Shown one piece after another: positions 1 to 8,426 of a stretch of DNA of 64,000 nucleotides; the first letter of the stretch is position 1, and every line of letters begins with the position of its first letter. Origin of the DNA: Gammaproteobacteria bacterium (GTDB taxonomy: Bacteria; Pseudomonadota; Gammaproteobacteria; Ga0077536); contig JADLGE010000047.1 of the NCBI GenBank assembly GCA_020849475.1, positions 16,102 through 80,101 of the forward strand, given 5' to 3'. The notes below the pieces were generated by a model. It did not search any database, was not told the origin of the DNA, and saw only the letters and a list, made by a program, of their open reading frames with translations. The translations under genes were made by a program, and so were the position numbers.

Positions 1-2
1 GG

Positions 3-479
3 CTTTTGAACGGCGATGGTGCATTCGCGGCCGACGAGGCGCCGCTGTCCGATCAACTGTTCTGCGCCGGCTTCGATGGCGAGGAGCTGGCCACGCTGCA
101 GGCCTTGCTGGAACGTCGCCACTACGCCGCCGCTGAGGTCTTGTGCCGTGAAGGCGAACCGGCCGACAGCCTGTTCTTCATTCTCGCCGGCGAAGTGAGC
201 GTCAACGTGCCGCTCGCCTATCAACGCCAAGGACGCATCTCGACGCTCGGCCCCGGCACCGCGGTCGGCGAGATGGCGATGCTCGACCGCGGCAAGCGCT
301 CCGCCGACATCGTCGCCGATACCGACGTCACCTGCCTGGTGCTGGACTATGCACGGCTCGCAGCGGCGCCCGGCGTAGTGGGTGAAAGAGTGCGCCTGAA
401 GCTCGTCACCAATATTGCGCGCGCGCTGACGCGCAAGCTGCGTCAGGCGACGCTGGAGATCAAATTACTGCGCAATTAG
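3..479 (+). CDS. cyclic nucleotide-binding domain protein, 5' partial
   Basis: The reading frame is open to the left edge, so the TTG at 6 is probably not the true start and this is the C-terminal part of a longer protein. The visible residues form one Crp-like cyclic nucleotide-binding domain: a beta-roll with EGEPADSLFFILAGEVSV, then a phosphate-binding cassette VGEMAMLDRGKRSADI that keeps the Glu and the Arg-Ser expected to hold the cyclic phosphate. No DNA-binding helix-turn-helix follows; the protein ends with a Lys/Arg-rich helix. Such C-terminal domains occur on SulP/STAS transporters and on glutaminase-STAS fusions; the missing N-terminus decides which. It converges on the class III cyclase gene next door, a suggestive but unproven partner. 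Confidence 0.8.
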   Translation, partial: LLNGDGAFAADEAPLSDQLFCAGFDGEELATLQALLERRHYAAAEVLCREGEPADSLFFILAGEVSVNVPLAYQRQGRISTLGPGTAVGEMAMLDRGKRSADIVADTDVTCLVLDYARLAAAPGVVGERVRLKLVTNIARALTRKLRQATLEIKLLRN

Positions 480-522
480 GCGTGATGCCGCGCCAACAAG
501 GCACTGCCGGTGTTCCCACTGC

Positions 523-544
523 AGGTGCGAATTCATTCGCACCT
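523..544. terminator. hairpin between convergent genes
   Basis: Inverted repeat AGGTGCGAAT-TC-ATTCGCACCT gives a 10-bp stem with a 2-nt loop. It sits between the end of the CNB gene and the end of the cyclase gene and overlaps the cyclase stop codon. No long T-run follows on either strand, so intrinsic termination is plausible but not certain. Confidence 0.45.
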
Positions 545-2786
545 ACTTCGATTCCATGTTCACCACCCACGGTGAGCCTGCCGGCGGCTTGTCAGAAAAC
601 TGTCGGCAGCGCTCGCGCTGAAAGCGCGACGGGCCGTCGTCGGGATGGTCGTCGAGAATGGCTGCGAACGCCTGTTCGGCGGCGGCGAAATGCCGCGCTT
701 CAAGCGCATGCATGGCTTGCTCAAAGCGCGACGCGAGCGCCACCTTGGCCGGCGGGCATTGCCCGGCGCGCCCCAGCACTTCGACTATCGGCACGGTCTC
801 GGCCTTGCCGACGAAACGGAACTCGCCGACGAAGCGCGTGACGAGACCCTCACTGCCTTCCAGCACCGCCGCGCTCGCCAGCAACTGCGTGCCGAGATGC
901 TTGTTCAGGCCTTCGATGCGCGCGGCGGTGTTGGCGCAGTCACCGACGATGCTGTACACGAAGTGGCCGCCGCCGCCGGCATGACCGACATACACCATGC
1001 CGCTTTCGAGACCGATACGCAGCGATTGCGCGAGCAGACCCTGGCGCGCCTTGAACGCGTCGATGGCGGCCAGCGCGTCGAGCGCCGCGGCCAGCGCCTG
1101 GCGGCGCACACCGGCTTCGGGTTCTTCGGCGGTCCACGCGCACATGATGCCGTCGGCGCGGAACTCGATGACATCCACGCCGTGGCGACGCAGCGGCTCC
1201 GACAGACTCTCGAAATAATCATTGAGAAACACCGCCAGCTCCTTGGGTTTGAGCTGCTCGGCGATGGTGGTGAAGCCTGCCATGTCGGACGCGAAGCACA
1301 CGCTGTAGGTCACGCGGTCGAGGGCGCTGGAGTCGAGATTCTTCTCGGTGAAGTCGTGGGCGAGATGGGCGGGCAGATACAGGCTGATGGCGCGCGTCGC
1401 GCGGTTCTTCTTGTTGCGCTCGGTGAGATATTGCCCGAGCAGACCGATGAACAGCGCCAGCGGCAGTTGCACCAGCAGCGGCGTCGCGAGCGGCAGCCAC
1501 AGGTCGTGATGTTTGAACACCTGCAGCGCGCCAAAGCCATAGGCCGCACTCAGGGCAAGCACCAAGGGCACGGCCACGATCGCCGGCAGCAGACACAGCA
1601 TGAGCGCTGCCGTCAGTCCGAACACGAAAGGCACGGCGAGACCCAGCGGATTGGGCGGACCATGTACGCTGCGCTCGCCGAGCAGGTTGGCAAAGGCGGT
1701 GGCGGCGATTTCGACACCACTCAAGTCCACGCCTTCGTCATTGGTGTACACGGTGTAAAAGCGGTCGGGTTGGCCGGGGTCGAACAGATCCGAGAAGCCG
1801 ACGAACACCGTTTTGTCCTTGAGGTCGACCGCCGCTGACGCGCCGGATTCGTTGACCTCGACCGCCGCCAGCGTGTGATAGGGCAGGGTGCGGATGGTGC
1901 CGGGCGGACCGTAGAAATTGAGGAAGCGATGATCGGGGCCGGCATACATGCCGAACAGGCCGCGCATCAAGCGTCGCTCGACCGCGCCCAGGGTGCTGTC
2001 GTCCTGTGCGGCGAGCCACGCGCGCAGGCGCGGCGCGAGCGTCTGGTCCTGCACAAAAATCTTGCGCAGCGTGAGCATGAATTCACGCAGGGTGTCGGCG
2101 CGCGCACTGTCCGCCGGCGCCGCCGGCAAGCCCTGCGCGAGGGAGCCGGCCGCCGTCAGGAATTGGCGATAGGCCGCCATCCCGTGCACCTGCAAGGCCA
2201 CCGCCGGCATGGTCGGCGCCGAGCCGACGCTGGGCTTGAACACCCAGAACTCATGCACCGCCACTTCGACCTTGGGCAGCGGAAAGGAGCCGAGTCCGCG
2301 CGCCGCCGCCGCCAGCGAAGGCATGGGCGGCACGAGCTTTTCGAGCCACACAGAGCCGGTGGTCTGGCCCTGCGCATTCAGCAAGGGCTGACGTTTGCCG
2401 AGCAGCTTTTCGGCCAACACCACGCGTCCGGAGGCGTCGACCGCGTGGGCGAAGGCCTGGTCGTCGGCATCTTTCTTGGGCAACTGGAAATCGAAGTCGA
2501 AAACAATTGCGGCCGCGCCGCGGCGCGTGGCTTCATCGACCAATTGGCCATGCACACTGCGCGGCCATTCACGCGGCAGGTTCGACACGCCGAGATGCGC
2601 GCCGGTCTGGTCGTCGATGGCCGCCACCGCCACTTCGTCCGGCGTCGGCAGCGGGCCACGCAGGCGGAACAGCATCTTGAGACCGAGGCCCTGTTCGAAC
2701 TCGGTGCCCCACGGGGTGGCCAGCAGCAGCGTGCCGACCAGCGCCGTGGCCACGCCCACCAGCACACCACGCGTGACTTTACGCAT
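543..2786 (-). CDS. CHASE2-domain class III nucleotide cyclase (possibly guanylate-type)
   Basis: 747 aa membrane cyclase. An N-terminal signal-anchor (about residues 7-25) leads into an extracytoplasmic CHASE2 sensor (about 30-375; FRLRGPLPTPDEVAVAAID is characteristic). Three hydrophobic segments follow (about 385-455) and then a catalytic domain (about 485-660). Metal-binding Asp residues are present in ASDMAGFTT and in FRADGIMCAW, and the nucleotide/transition-state region GDCANTAARIEGLNK is intact. The position usually occupied by the adenine-selecting Lys (DKYIGD in typical bacterial adenylate cyclases) is Glu here (IEFRADG), which in class III enzymes favours GTP; this specificity is inferred from a hand alignment. 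The C-terminal ~80 aa resembles a short helical repeat tail. The gene is convergent with the CNB gene and 17 nt downstream of the HD protein gene on the same strand. Confidence 0.88.
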   Translation of the reverse strand: MRKVTRGVLVGVATALVGTLLLATPWGTEFEQGLGLKMLFRLRGPLPTPDEVAVAAIDDQTGAHLGVSNLPREWPRSVHGQLVDEATRRGAAAIVFDFDFQLPKKDADDQAFAHAVDASGRVVLAEKLLGKRQPLLNAQGQTTGSVWLEKLVPPMPSLAAAARGLGSFPLPKVEVAVHEFWVFKPSVGSAPTMPAVALQVHGMAAYRQFLTAAGSLAQGLPAAPADSARADTLREFMLTLRKIFVQDQTLAPRLRAWLAAQDDSTLGAVERRLMRGLFGMYAGPDHRFLNFYGPPGTIRTLPYHTLAAVEVNESGASAAVDLKDKTVFVGFSDLFDPGQPDRFYTVYTNDEGVDLSGVEIAATAFANLLGERSVHGPPNPLGLAVPFVFGLTAALMLCLLPAIVAVPLVLALSAAYGFGALQVFKHHDLWLPLATPLLVQLPLALFIGLLGQYLTERNKKNRATRAISLYLPAHLAHDFTEKNLDSSALDRVTYSVCFASDMAGFTTIAEQLKPKELAVFLNDYFESLSEPLRRHGVDVIEFRADGIMCAWTAEEPEAGVRRQALAAALDALAAIDAFKARQGLLAQSLRIGLESGMVYVGHAGGGGHFVYSIVGDCANTAARIEGLNKHLGTQLLASAAVLEGSEGLVTRFVGEFRFVGKAETVPIVEVLGRAGQCPPAKVALASRFEQAMHALEARHFAAAEQAFAAILDDHPDDGPSRFQRERCRQFSDKPPAGSPWVVNMESK

Positions 2787-2803
2787 GGGCGACGCCGCCC
2801 GAC

Positions 2804-3469
2804 TCAGAGCGTGATGCCAGTGGCGTAGGCGTGCAGCAGGCGCGTGATGTTGTCGCGTGCCCGTTGCTCACAGCGGCCATGGAAATGCTCGCTGGTGTAA
2901 ATGCGTGGTCGCGCCACGAGGCCGCGCAGAAAGCTGCCATGGGACCTCTGGTAGTCATCATCGGCAAGGCCCTTCATCTCCGCGCGTACCGCGCGGGAAT
3001 CATGCAGGAATGCCGGCCATGGCAGACCAAAACTCGACAGGTCGATATCCACCACCCACGCCGCCTGGGCGTCCTGCGGCGCGTTCGCATGGGTGGTGGC
3101 GAGGATCAGGGCGCCGATGCGCGCTACCTGCGCGTCCGCCAGCTGGCCGGCGCTGTGCTCGGCAAGGAGCGCGGCGCTGCGGCCTTCGTTATCGCTGTCG
3201 CCCGGCTGGTATACCGCGTCGTGATACCACAGCGCCAGCTCGACGTCGTCGGCGGCAGCGATGGCGGCGCGCGCGCCATCGAATTCGCAGAGGCAATGTT
3301 CGATGTGCGGGAGCGCATGGTAGTAACGGCCGGCTTCGCCATAGGCGGCGCACAGCCGGCCGTGGATGGCGCGCGCCTGGGCGGCGCTGGCGTGCGGCGC
3401 GCAGCGCAGCCACAGCGCGATGAAGCGTTCCGCATGGGTGCGTGGCGAAGCTTGGTCAGCCATGTTCAT
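2804..3469 (-). CDS. predicted metal-dependent HD-type phosphohydrolase
   Basis: 221 aa from the ATG at 3469 (a second ATG lies two codons later at 3463); the longer ORF-track start adds an unlikely low-complexity leader. The sequence YYHALPHIEHCL, then LALWYHDAVYQPGDSDNEGRS, carries the His and His-Asp pairs of the HD-superfamily group described as predicted metal-dependent phosphohydrolases (COG4339). A later H (TTHANAP) and D (VVDIDLSSFG) complete the usual set. The substrate is unknown; family members are uncharacterised soluble proteins. It lies 17 nt upstream of the cyclase on the same strand and could be co-transcribed with it, so a role in nucleotide turnover is possible but unsupported beyond neighbourhood. 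Confidence 0.75.
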   Translation of the reverse strand: MNMADQASPRTHAERFIALWLRCAPHASAAQARAIHGRLCAAYGEAGRYYHALPHIEHCLCEFDGARAAIAAADDVELALWYHDAVYQPGDSDNEGRSAALLAEHSAGQLADAQVARIGALILATTHANAPQDAQAAWVVDIDLSSFGLPWPAFLHDSRAVRAEMKGLADDDYQRSHGSFLRGLVARPRIYTSEHFHGRCEQRARDNITRLLHAYATGITL

Positions 3470-3849
3470 CGTCTGCTGTCGATTTTGAAAACGCACCGCC
3501 GGGGTGCTTTTGTCTGTCTGTTGTTGCCACAGTGGTGCATGAATCTGGCCCGTGAGGGCAGCCGACATCATGCGACTGCCGCGCGATCCCGACCGCGTTG
3601 GATTGGGCTATGCTGCGCCTGCTGTTCGTTGCGCCATGTCTCAGCAAATTTCCAGCAGGAATGATGCCGAATCTAACCCATGATTCGGCGCGTGGCTTGA
3701 AGTCGGATCGACAATTGCAACGATCAAGCAGGCCCAGGGAGGGTACGGGCCCGTCATACGCGACGCCACGCCTCGCAGCGCGTACGACTGCCTGAATGAA
3801 CGCATCGCCCGCCATGCCATGCCGGGCCAACGATACCAAAGAGAGTTCC
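3470..3849. promoter_or_regulatory. divergent intergenic region
   Basis: About 380 nt separate the HD gene and the FecR-barrel gene, which are transcribed divergently. Besides the inverted repeat at 3666-3689 it contains a small GCACC/GGTGC hairpin followed by TTTT near 3490. No convincing ORF or sigma-70 promoter pair stands out, and I cannot assign a transcription start. Confidence 0.4.
3666..3689. repeat. inverted repeat, possible operator
   Basis: GCCGAATC-N8-GATTCGGC is a perfect 8-bp inverted repeat in the divergent intergenic region, about 160 nt before the FecR-barrel start. It could be a dimeric regulator site or an RNA hairpin in a long leader. No regulator gene is adjacent, so the binding partner is unknown. 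Confidence 0.4.
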
Positions 3850-6800
3850 ATGCACAACGCATCTCGAACACTGATGCTGCTCGCCGTCGTGGGCGGCGCG
3901 TGGATCTCGGGCAGCGCCGCGGCCGATGAGTGCACGACCGGCGCTGGCGGCTTCGCCGCGCTGGAAGGCTCGGTCGAAGTCGCGCACGCCGACGACAGCA
4001 ACTGGCGACAGGCCACGCTGGCCACCGTGCTGTGCGAGGGCGATTCGGTGCGCGTCGGCGCCAACAGTCGCGCCGCGCTGCATCTCGTCAACGATGCGGT
4101 GCTGCGTCTCGACCAAAACACCACCATGCGCCTGGTTGATATCGGCGCCGGCGCCGAGGAGCGCAGCCTGCTCGATCTGGTGGTGGGCGCCTTCAAGTCC
4201 TTCAGTCGCGCGCCACGCACCATGACCGTCAACACGCCTTACGTGAACGGCATGATCGAGGGCACCGAATTCGCGATGCGCGTGGCCGATGGCGGCGCGG
4301 CGGTGCAGGTTTTCGAAGGCAAGGTCCGCACTCACAACGACGCGGGTGAAATTGTCCTGGCCCACGGCCAGTCCGCCACCGCCGCCGCCGGTCAGGCGCC
4401 GCAACTCGATACCGTGATCAGGCAGAACGACGCGGTGCAGTGGACGCTCTACTACCCGCCGCTGCTCGCGAGTCTCGGCAGCGCAACGCTTGCGGCGGCC
4501 GGCGGCCAGGACGCACAGGCAGCGCTCGCCGCAGGCGATGTGCAGGGCGCGCTCGCGGCGCTCGCAAACATGCCGGCAGGCGCGCGTGCGCCCGAACTCG
4601 CGCTCCTGAACGCGAGCCTGTTGCTCGAGGTTGGTCAGGTCGAAGCCGCGCGCGGCCACATCGACGCCGCACTGGCCGCCGACCCCAAGGCGGGCCTCGC
4701 CCTCGCCTTGCGCGCCATCATCGAAGTGGTGCAGAACCAGCGCGACGCGGCGCTGGCCGATGCCGTGGCCTCCGTCGCCGCCAGCGACAACGCCGCCACC
4801 CGCATCGCGTTGTCCTATGCCCAGCAAAGCACGGGCGCGCTCGATGCCGCGCGCGAGACCTTGCTGGCAGCCGCCAGCGTCCATCCGGACGACGCGCTGG
4901 TAAAGGCGCGTCTCGCCGAGCTGTGGCTGATGCAGGGTGCGACAGACAAGGCGCTGGCCGCCGCCACCGAAGCGCAGGCACTGGCGCCCAAGCTCGCCAA
5001 GGCCGCGCAGGTGCTGGGCTTCGTCGAACTGGCGGCCAATCACAGCGCCGTGGCCGCCACCCATTTCCGCAATGCCATCGAATTGAATTCCGCCGACCCA
5101 CTTGCGCATTTCGGCCTCGGACTCACGCTCATTCGCCAGGGACAGCTCGCCAGCGGCCGCGGCGAAATGGAAGCAGCGGTTGCCCTCGATGGCAGCAATG
5201 CCTTGCTCAGGCCCTATCTCGGCAAGGCTTATTACGAGGAAAAGCGCAGCCCGCTGGATGCTCAGCAATACGGCATTGCCAGTGAACTCGATCCGTCCGA
5301 TCCGACCCCGCATTTCTACGAGGCCATCCGTGCGCAGACCGGCAACGAACCGGTCAAGGCCTTGCATGCCCTGCAGGATGCCATCGCCCTCAACGGCAAC
5401 CGCGCGGTCTATCGTTCGCGCCAGTTGCTGGACTCCGATCTCGCCTCGCGCGGCGCGAGCGTCGCGCGCATCTATTCCGATCTCGGCTTCGAGCGTCGCG
5501 CGCTGGTCGAAGGCTGGAATTCAGTCAACACCGACCCCGCCAATTTCTCCGCCCATCGATTCCTGGCCGATGCCTATGGCGGGCAGCCGCGCCATGAGAT
5601 CGCGCGCGTCAGCGAGTTGTTGCAATCACAGTTGCTGCAACCGCTGAACACCACGCCCATTCAGCCGCGCCTTGCCGAGAGCAACCTGTTCCTGGTCAGT
5701 GCCGGCGGCCCGGCCGCCATCGGCTTCAATGAATTCAACCCGGTGTTCACCCGCGATGGGCTGTCCTATCAGGGCAGTTCTTTGATGGGCGAACACGACA
5801 CCTATGCCGGCGAGGGCACGGTGTCGGGCGTGTTCGACAAGGCTTCTTTCAGTGTCGGCGCCATGCATTACACGACCGATGGCTATCGTGCGAACAACGA
5901 CCAGCGCGATTCGCTGGCCAATGTGTTCATGCAATACCAGTTGTCGAGCAGCACCAGCGTGCAGGCCGAATACCGCTATCGCCACAGCGAGCGCGGCGAT
6001 CTGGCACAGCGCTTTTTCGAAGACAACTTCTCGCCCGGCGAGCGCAATCACGACGAGAAGAACGTCTACCGCTTTGGCGTGCGCCACGATTTCGCACCCA
6101 ACTCGACCTTGCTCGGCTCGTTCACCTATCAGCAAGAGGATTTCAGCCTGCGCGACCCTGCGCCCAAGGAAGGCCCGCCCCTGTTCCTGATCGATCTCAA
6201 ACGTCCGGACCAGGCCTACGGCGGCGAATTGCAGCACCTGTACCGCAGCGGGCGCATCAATCTCACCAGCGGCTTTGGTTACTTCGACATCAACTCGCAC
6301 ATCGACTCGCGCATCGGGCTCGATTTTCCGCCGCCGACCATTCTGGCGCAGACGCTGGACACCGATGCGCGTCATATCAACACCTATCTCTACGCCAACA
6401 TCCGCGCGCTCGATCATCTGACCGTAACGGTCGGTGGCAGCGGTGATTTCCTCGACAGCGACAGTGAAGAACTGGGTGTGCGCAATCAGTTCAATCCCAA
6501 GGTCGGCGTGAGCTGGGAGCCGTGGTCGGGCACGGTGTTCCGCGCCGCCGGCTTCCGCACCTTGAAACGCACCCTGGTCACGGATCAGACCCTGGAGCCG
6601 ACCCAGGTGGCGGGCTTCAACCAGTTTTTCGATGACATCAACGGCACCACCGCGTGGCGCTATGGCGGCGCGGTCGATCAGCGCGTGACGCGAGATGTGC
6701 ACGTGGGGGTGGAAGTGACCAAGGGCGATCTCGAAGTGCCGTTCATCAATTTCGCGACCGGCAGCCCGGTGCCGGGCCGCGTGCCCTGGCAGGAAGCGCA

Positions 6801-7224
6801 GGGGCGCATCTATGGACTGTGGACGCCGCGCGAGTGGCTGGCGCTGCGCAGCGAGTATCAGTATGAACGCGCGCAACGCTCGGACCAGCTTGCCGACGGC
6901 GTGACCGCCATGGACACCCACCGTGTGCCCTTCGGCGTGAGCGTGTTCCTGCCGCACGGTTTCAGTGCGATGCTGCGCGCCACCTATGTGCACCAGCATG
7001 GTCGCTTCGAGGAGTTCTCGGGCGCACTGCGCAGTGGTTCCTCAGATTTTGCATTGCTTGACATGGGCGTGTCTTACCGACTGCCCCGGCGTTACGGTAT
7101 TGTCTCCCTCGGCGCCAGCAATCTTCTCGATCGGCACTTCGATTATTTTGACACCGATAGAAACAATCCCATGTTCCAACCGGCGCGCGCGGTGTTTGGC
7201 CGCGTCACCCTGGCATTCCCATAG
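3850..7224 (+). CDS. FecR-TPR-outer membrane beta-barrel fusion protein
   Basis: 1124 aa from the ATG at 3850, preceded by GAGAG at good spacing and followed by a signal peptide (to about residue 26, cleavage near AAA/DE). A FecR-type domain follows at about 40-180 (EGSVEVAH, DSVRVGANSRAALHL, YVNGMIEGTEFAM). The middle third (about 210-520) is a TPR array (repeated LALAPKLAKAAQVLGF-like units). The last ~530 residues have alternating polar/aromatic strands of an outer-membrane beta-barrel, ending in GRVTLAFP. No plug domain or TonB box is obvious, so this is not a normal TonB receptor. The periplasmic FecR and TPR parts joined to a barrel suggest an envelope assembly or export platform whose cargo is unknown. 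The secreted Cys-rich gene follows 94 nt downstream. Confidence 0.82.
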   Translation: MHNASRTLMLLAVVGGAWISGSAAADECTTGAGGFAALEGSVEVAHADDSNWRQATLATVLCEGDSVRVGANSRAALHLVNDAVLRLDQNTTMRLVDIGAGAEERSLLDLVVGAFKSFSRAPRTMTVNTPYVNGMIEGTEFAMRVADGGAAVQVFEGKVRTHNDAGEIVLAHGQSATAAAGQAPQLDTVIRQNDAVQWTLYYPPLLASLGSATLAAAGGQDAQAALAAGDVQGALAALANMPAGARAPELALLNASLLLEVGQVEAARGHIDAALAADPKAGLALALRAIIEVVQNQRDAALADAVASVAASDNAATRIALSYAQQSTGALDAARETLLAAASVHPDDALVKARLAELWLMQGATDKALAAATEAQALAPKLAKAAQVLGFVELAANHSAVAATHFRNAIELNSADPLAHFGLGLTLIRQGQLASGRGEMEAAVALDGSNALLRPYLGKAYYEEKRSPLDAQQYGIASELDPSDPTPHFYEAIRAQTGNEPVKALHALQDAIALNGNRAVYRSRQLLDSDLASRGASVARIYSDLGFERRALVEGWNSVNTDPANFSAHRFLADAYGGQPRHEIARVSELLQSQLLQPLNTTPIQPRLAESNLFLVSAGGPAAIGFNEFNPVFTRDGLSYQGSSLMGEHDTYAGEGTVSGVFDKASFSVGAMHYTTDGYRANNDQRDSLANVFMQYQLSSSTSVQAEYRYRHSERGDLAQRFFEDNFSPGERNHDEKNVYRFGVRHDFAPNSTLLGSFTYQQEDFSLRDPAPKEGPPLFLIDLKRPDQAYGGELQHLYRSGRINLTSGFGYFDINSHIDSRIGLDFPPPTILAQTLDTDARHINTYLYANIRALDHLTVTVGGSGDFLDSDSEELGVRNQFNPKVGVSWEPWSGTVFRAAGFRTLKRTLVTDQTLEPTQVAGFNQFFDDINGTTAWRYGGAVDQRVTRDVHVGVEVTKGDLEVPFINFATGSPVPGRVPWQEAQGRIYGLWTPREWLALRSEYQYERAQRSDQLADGVTAMDTHRVPFGVSVFLPHGFSAMLRATYVHQHGRFEEFSGALRSGSSDFALLDMGVSYRLPRRYGIVSLGASNLLDRHFDYFDTDRNNPMFQPARAVFGRVTLAFP

Positions 7225-7318
7225 TTCCTACAAGAAGTTCGCTCGAGTACTCACGGACGAGGAAGCGTGGCGGACGCATAAGCAACTCAACTCAATCGCT
7301 GCGCGCAGGAGAACATCA

Positions 7319-8224
7319 ATGACGAACAAGACCAGAAACGGCATAGCGCTGTGCTTAGCTCTCGCGACTTCGGGGGCTCTTGTGAAGGCCCATGCGGCCG
7401 CCAACGGTGACGGTCTGTGTTCAAGCGCCGAAGCCGGCAAGTACGAATGCGCGACTTTCGGTTCGAGCGTGATTGAATTCCTGGGCTCGTTCGCCTCCAA
7501 CCAGTGCCGCCTGAGCGCTGGTGGCACGGCGCAGTGCACGAGCTACTACTATCGCTATACCGGGGCCGCCAACAATCAGCTCAACATTGCGCTGCCGACC
7601 CGCGTCAACAAGACCTTCAAGACCGCCGCCGACATCAACTGCTCGCAGTATCTGACCGGCGGCGCGGGCGACCCGACCACCGGCTTCGGCAAGAATCAGC
7701 TCAGCCTCGGCGTCTGCCGTATCGCCCAGAACCTGGTCGGCGCGCCAAGCGACATCACCGCGCCGGCAGGCGCAAATTTCGTAATCGTCGCGGACCCGAG
7801 TGGTTACGACAAGGACAATCCTCTCGACTGGCAGCTCAAGCTCGCCAACAACTGCACCGAGGATGACCGTCGTCGCAGCAACAATGGCGTGTTCGCGGCG
7901 CGCCTGCTCGGCCCGTTTGGCCCGCAGCTCGACGTGCTCGAATCAGCGGTCACCTTGACCACACCCACCGGACAGTCGGTGTCGTATACCAATTCGGCGG
8001 GCAATATAAAGATTACCGGCGGCACCGCCCGTATCGTGCCGCAAGGGGGCACCAAGCTGTGCGTGGTCAATGAGGGCGGCAATCCGAACGTGCCGTACAC
8101 GGACCCGAGTTTCAGCGCCAACTGGACCTGCGAGACCATCACCTACGCGACCGATCAGTGCGACATCAAGACCGACGGCGGCGATCCGTGCCGCTACATT
8201 GGCGGGACTTGCATCAAGTATTGA
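7319..8224 (+). CDS. secreted cysteine-rich protein of unknown function
   Basis: 301 aa from the ATG at 7319, chosen because AGGAG lies about 8 nt upstream and a Sec signal peptide starts there (hydrophobic IALCLALATSGALVKAHAAA). The longer ORF-track start runs through the preceding barrel gene and is rejected. The mature chain holds 12 Cys residues spread evenly (for example YEC, NQC, AQC, TIC-type spacing near GGTCIKY), an even number that fits disulfide bonding in the periplasm or outside. I recognise no domain. It follows the FecR-TPR-barrel gene with a 94-nt gap and no visible terminator, so it may be a partner or cargo of that protein; this is inference. Confidence 0.7.
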   Translation: MTNKTRNGIALCLALATSGALVKAHAAANGDGLCSSAEAGKYECATFGSSVIEFLGSFASNQCRLSAGGTAQCTSYYYRYTGAANNQLNIALPTRVNKTFKTAADINCSQYLTGGAGDPTTGFGKNQLSLGVCRIAQNLVGAPSDITAPAGANFVIVADPSGYDKDNPLDWQLKLANNCTEDDRRRSNNGVFAARLLGPFGPQLDVLESAVTLTTPTGQSVSYTNSAGNIKITGGTARIVPQGGTKLCVVNEGGNPNVPYTDPSFSANWTCETITYATDQCDIKTDGGDPCRYIGGTCIKY

Positions 8225-8278
8225 GAGGCGGCGGCTGGCGAAGGCGCCGGTACGCGCGAATTTTTTCGCACATTGGAA

Positions 8279-8350
8279 TCTCAGACTGAAGTCTGCCCCA
8301 CAATAGGAGCTGTTTCTGTGTGTGGGTCAGACTTCAGTCTGACACTGAGA
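8279..8350. repeat. paired palindromic repeat, copy A
   Basis: A 72-nt element between two convergent genes. The left arm TCTCAGACTGAAGTCTG-CCCCACA and right arm TGTGGGTCAGACTTCAGTCTG-ACACTGAGA are inverted copies separated by about 18 nt. Each arm is itself palindromic around CAGACT-GA/TC-AGTCTG. Related copies occur at 32073, 32445 and 62838, so this is a dispersed REP/BIME-like family. Confidence 0.85.
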
Positions 8351-8426
8351 TACCCGGCGACAGAATCCCGCCTTGGCGCGCAGCCGTGAATGAATCCGCA
8401 CCTGCGCGGCGATGGTCGCCATCCTT

